Positions 6,568 through 6,777 of a stretch of DNA of 6,777 bases are shown here, piece by piece. The notes beneath the pieces were generated by a model that saw nothing but the letters and a program-made list of their open reading frames with translations, ran no database searches and was not told the origin of the DNA. The stretch's first letter is position 1. Each line of letters begins with the position of its first letter. The stretch is from Bacteroidales bacterium (lineage in GTDB: Bacteria > Bacteroidota > Bacteroidia > Bacteroidales > JAGOPY01): assembly GCA_030638325.1 (NCBI GenBank), contig DAOWEV010000253.1, positions 1 to 6,777 on the forward strand, given 5' to 3'. The position numbers were made by a program, and so were the translations under genes.

Positions 6568-6777
6568 CAGAAAGTTTACGGGTAATTAGTACTGCTCGGC
6601 TTTGCCATTACTGGCTTTACACCTGCAGCCTATCAACGTCCTGGTCTTGAACGACCCTTAAAGGAAGCCTCATCTTGGGCTAAGTTTCGTGCTTAGATGC
6701 TTTCAGCACTTATCTCATCCAAACATAGCTACCCTGCGATGCAGCTGGCGCCACAACAGGTACACTAGAGGTTTGTC
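6568..6777 (-). rRNA. rrl: 23S ribosomal RNA, 3' end only
   Basis: The minus strand contains classic 3'-terminal 23S blocks: GGATGAGATAAGTGCTGAAA, GCATCTAAGCACGAA, AGATGAGGCTTCC, AAGACCAGGACGTTGATAGG and GAGCAGTACTAAT (ACTAAT at 6590-6585). The molecule should end roughly 15 to 20 bases after ACTAAT; I place the end at about 6568, with an error of several bases. About 210 bases are present, and the gene continues beyond the right edge of the window. The spacer to 5S (6502-6567) is AT-rich and has no tRNA. Confidence 0.95.

Overview
The window looks like a piece of a Bacteroidota chromosome, probably a marine or anaerobic Bacteroidales/Flavobacteriia-like lineage or a metagenomic relative. The grounds are a 663-residue Bacteroidetes-type putative porin, start codons without Shine-Dalgarno sequences, AT-rich spacers carrying short tandem repeats such as GTTGCAG heptamers, and a 5S rRNA with the sequence style of that phylum. 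Base composition is moderate to AT-rich. Both ends of the window fall inside genes: a lysine-degradation enzyme on the left and the 23S rRNA on the right.

Plus-strand block (1 to about 3496). Three closely packed genes form a likely operon. The first (5' end cut off by the window) and second are the lysine-ketoglutarate reductase-like and saccharopine dehydrogenase halves of the saccharopine pathway. Together they align end to end with the animal bifunctional enzyme AASS, but as two separate ORFs in the same reading frame, 15 bases apart. The pathway would turn lysine plus 2-oxoglutarate into saccharopine and then into aminoadipate semialdehyde plus glutamate. The third gene starts at a GTG that overlaps the dehydrogenase stop by one base. 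It encodes a membrane-anchored TerB plus J-domain protein of DjlA type, a co-chaperone for DnaK with no obvious metabolic link to the first two.

Middle (3497 to 4094). A 258-base spacer holds an imperfect heptamer repeat that folds into a long hairpin. It is followed by a small plus-strand gene for a 97-residue predicted lipoprotein of unknown function.

Minus-strand block (4095 to 6777). Transcription runs right to left: the 3' end of 23S rRNA, a 5S rRNA, a textbook intrinsic terminator, a 264-base spacer with two different 16-base tandem repeats and a G8 tract, then the putative outer-membrane porin, which converges on the lipoprotein gene.

I found no mobile element, CRISPR array, tRNA or defence system. 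The content is mostly ordinary chromosomal housekeeping. The points most worth a second look are the unfused same-frame AASS-like pair, the repeat-rich spacers, the small lipoprotein, and the extra hydrophobic segment of the DjlA-like protein.
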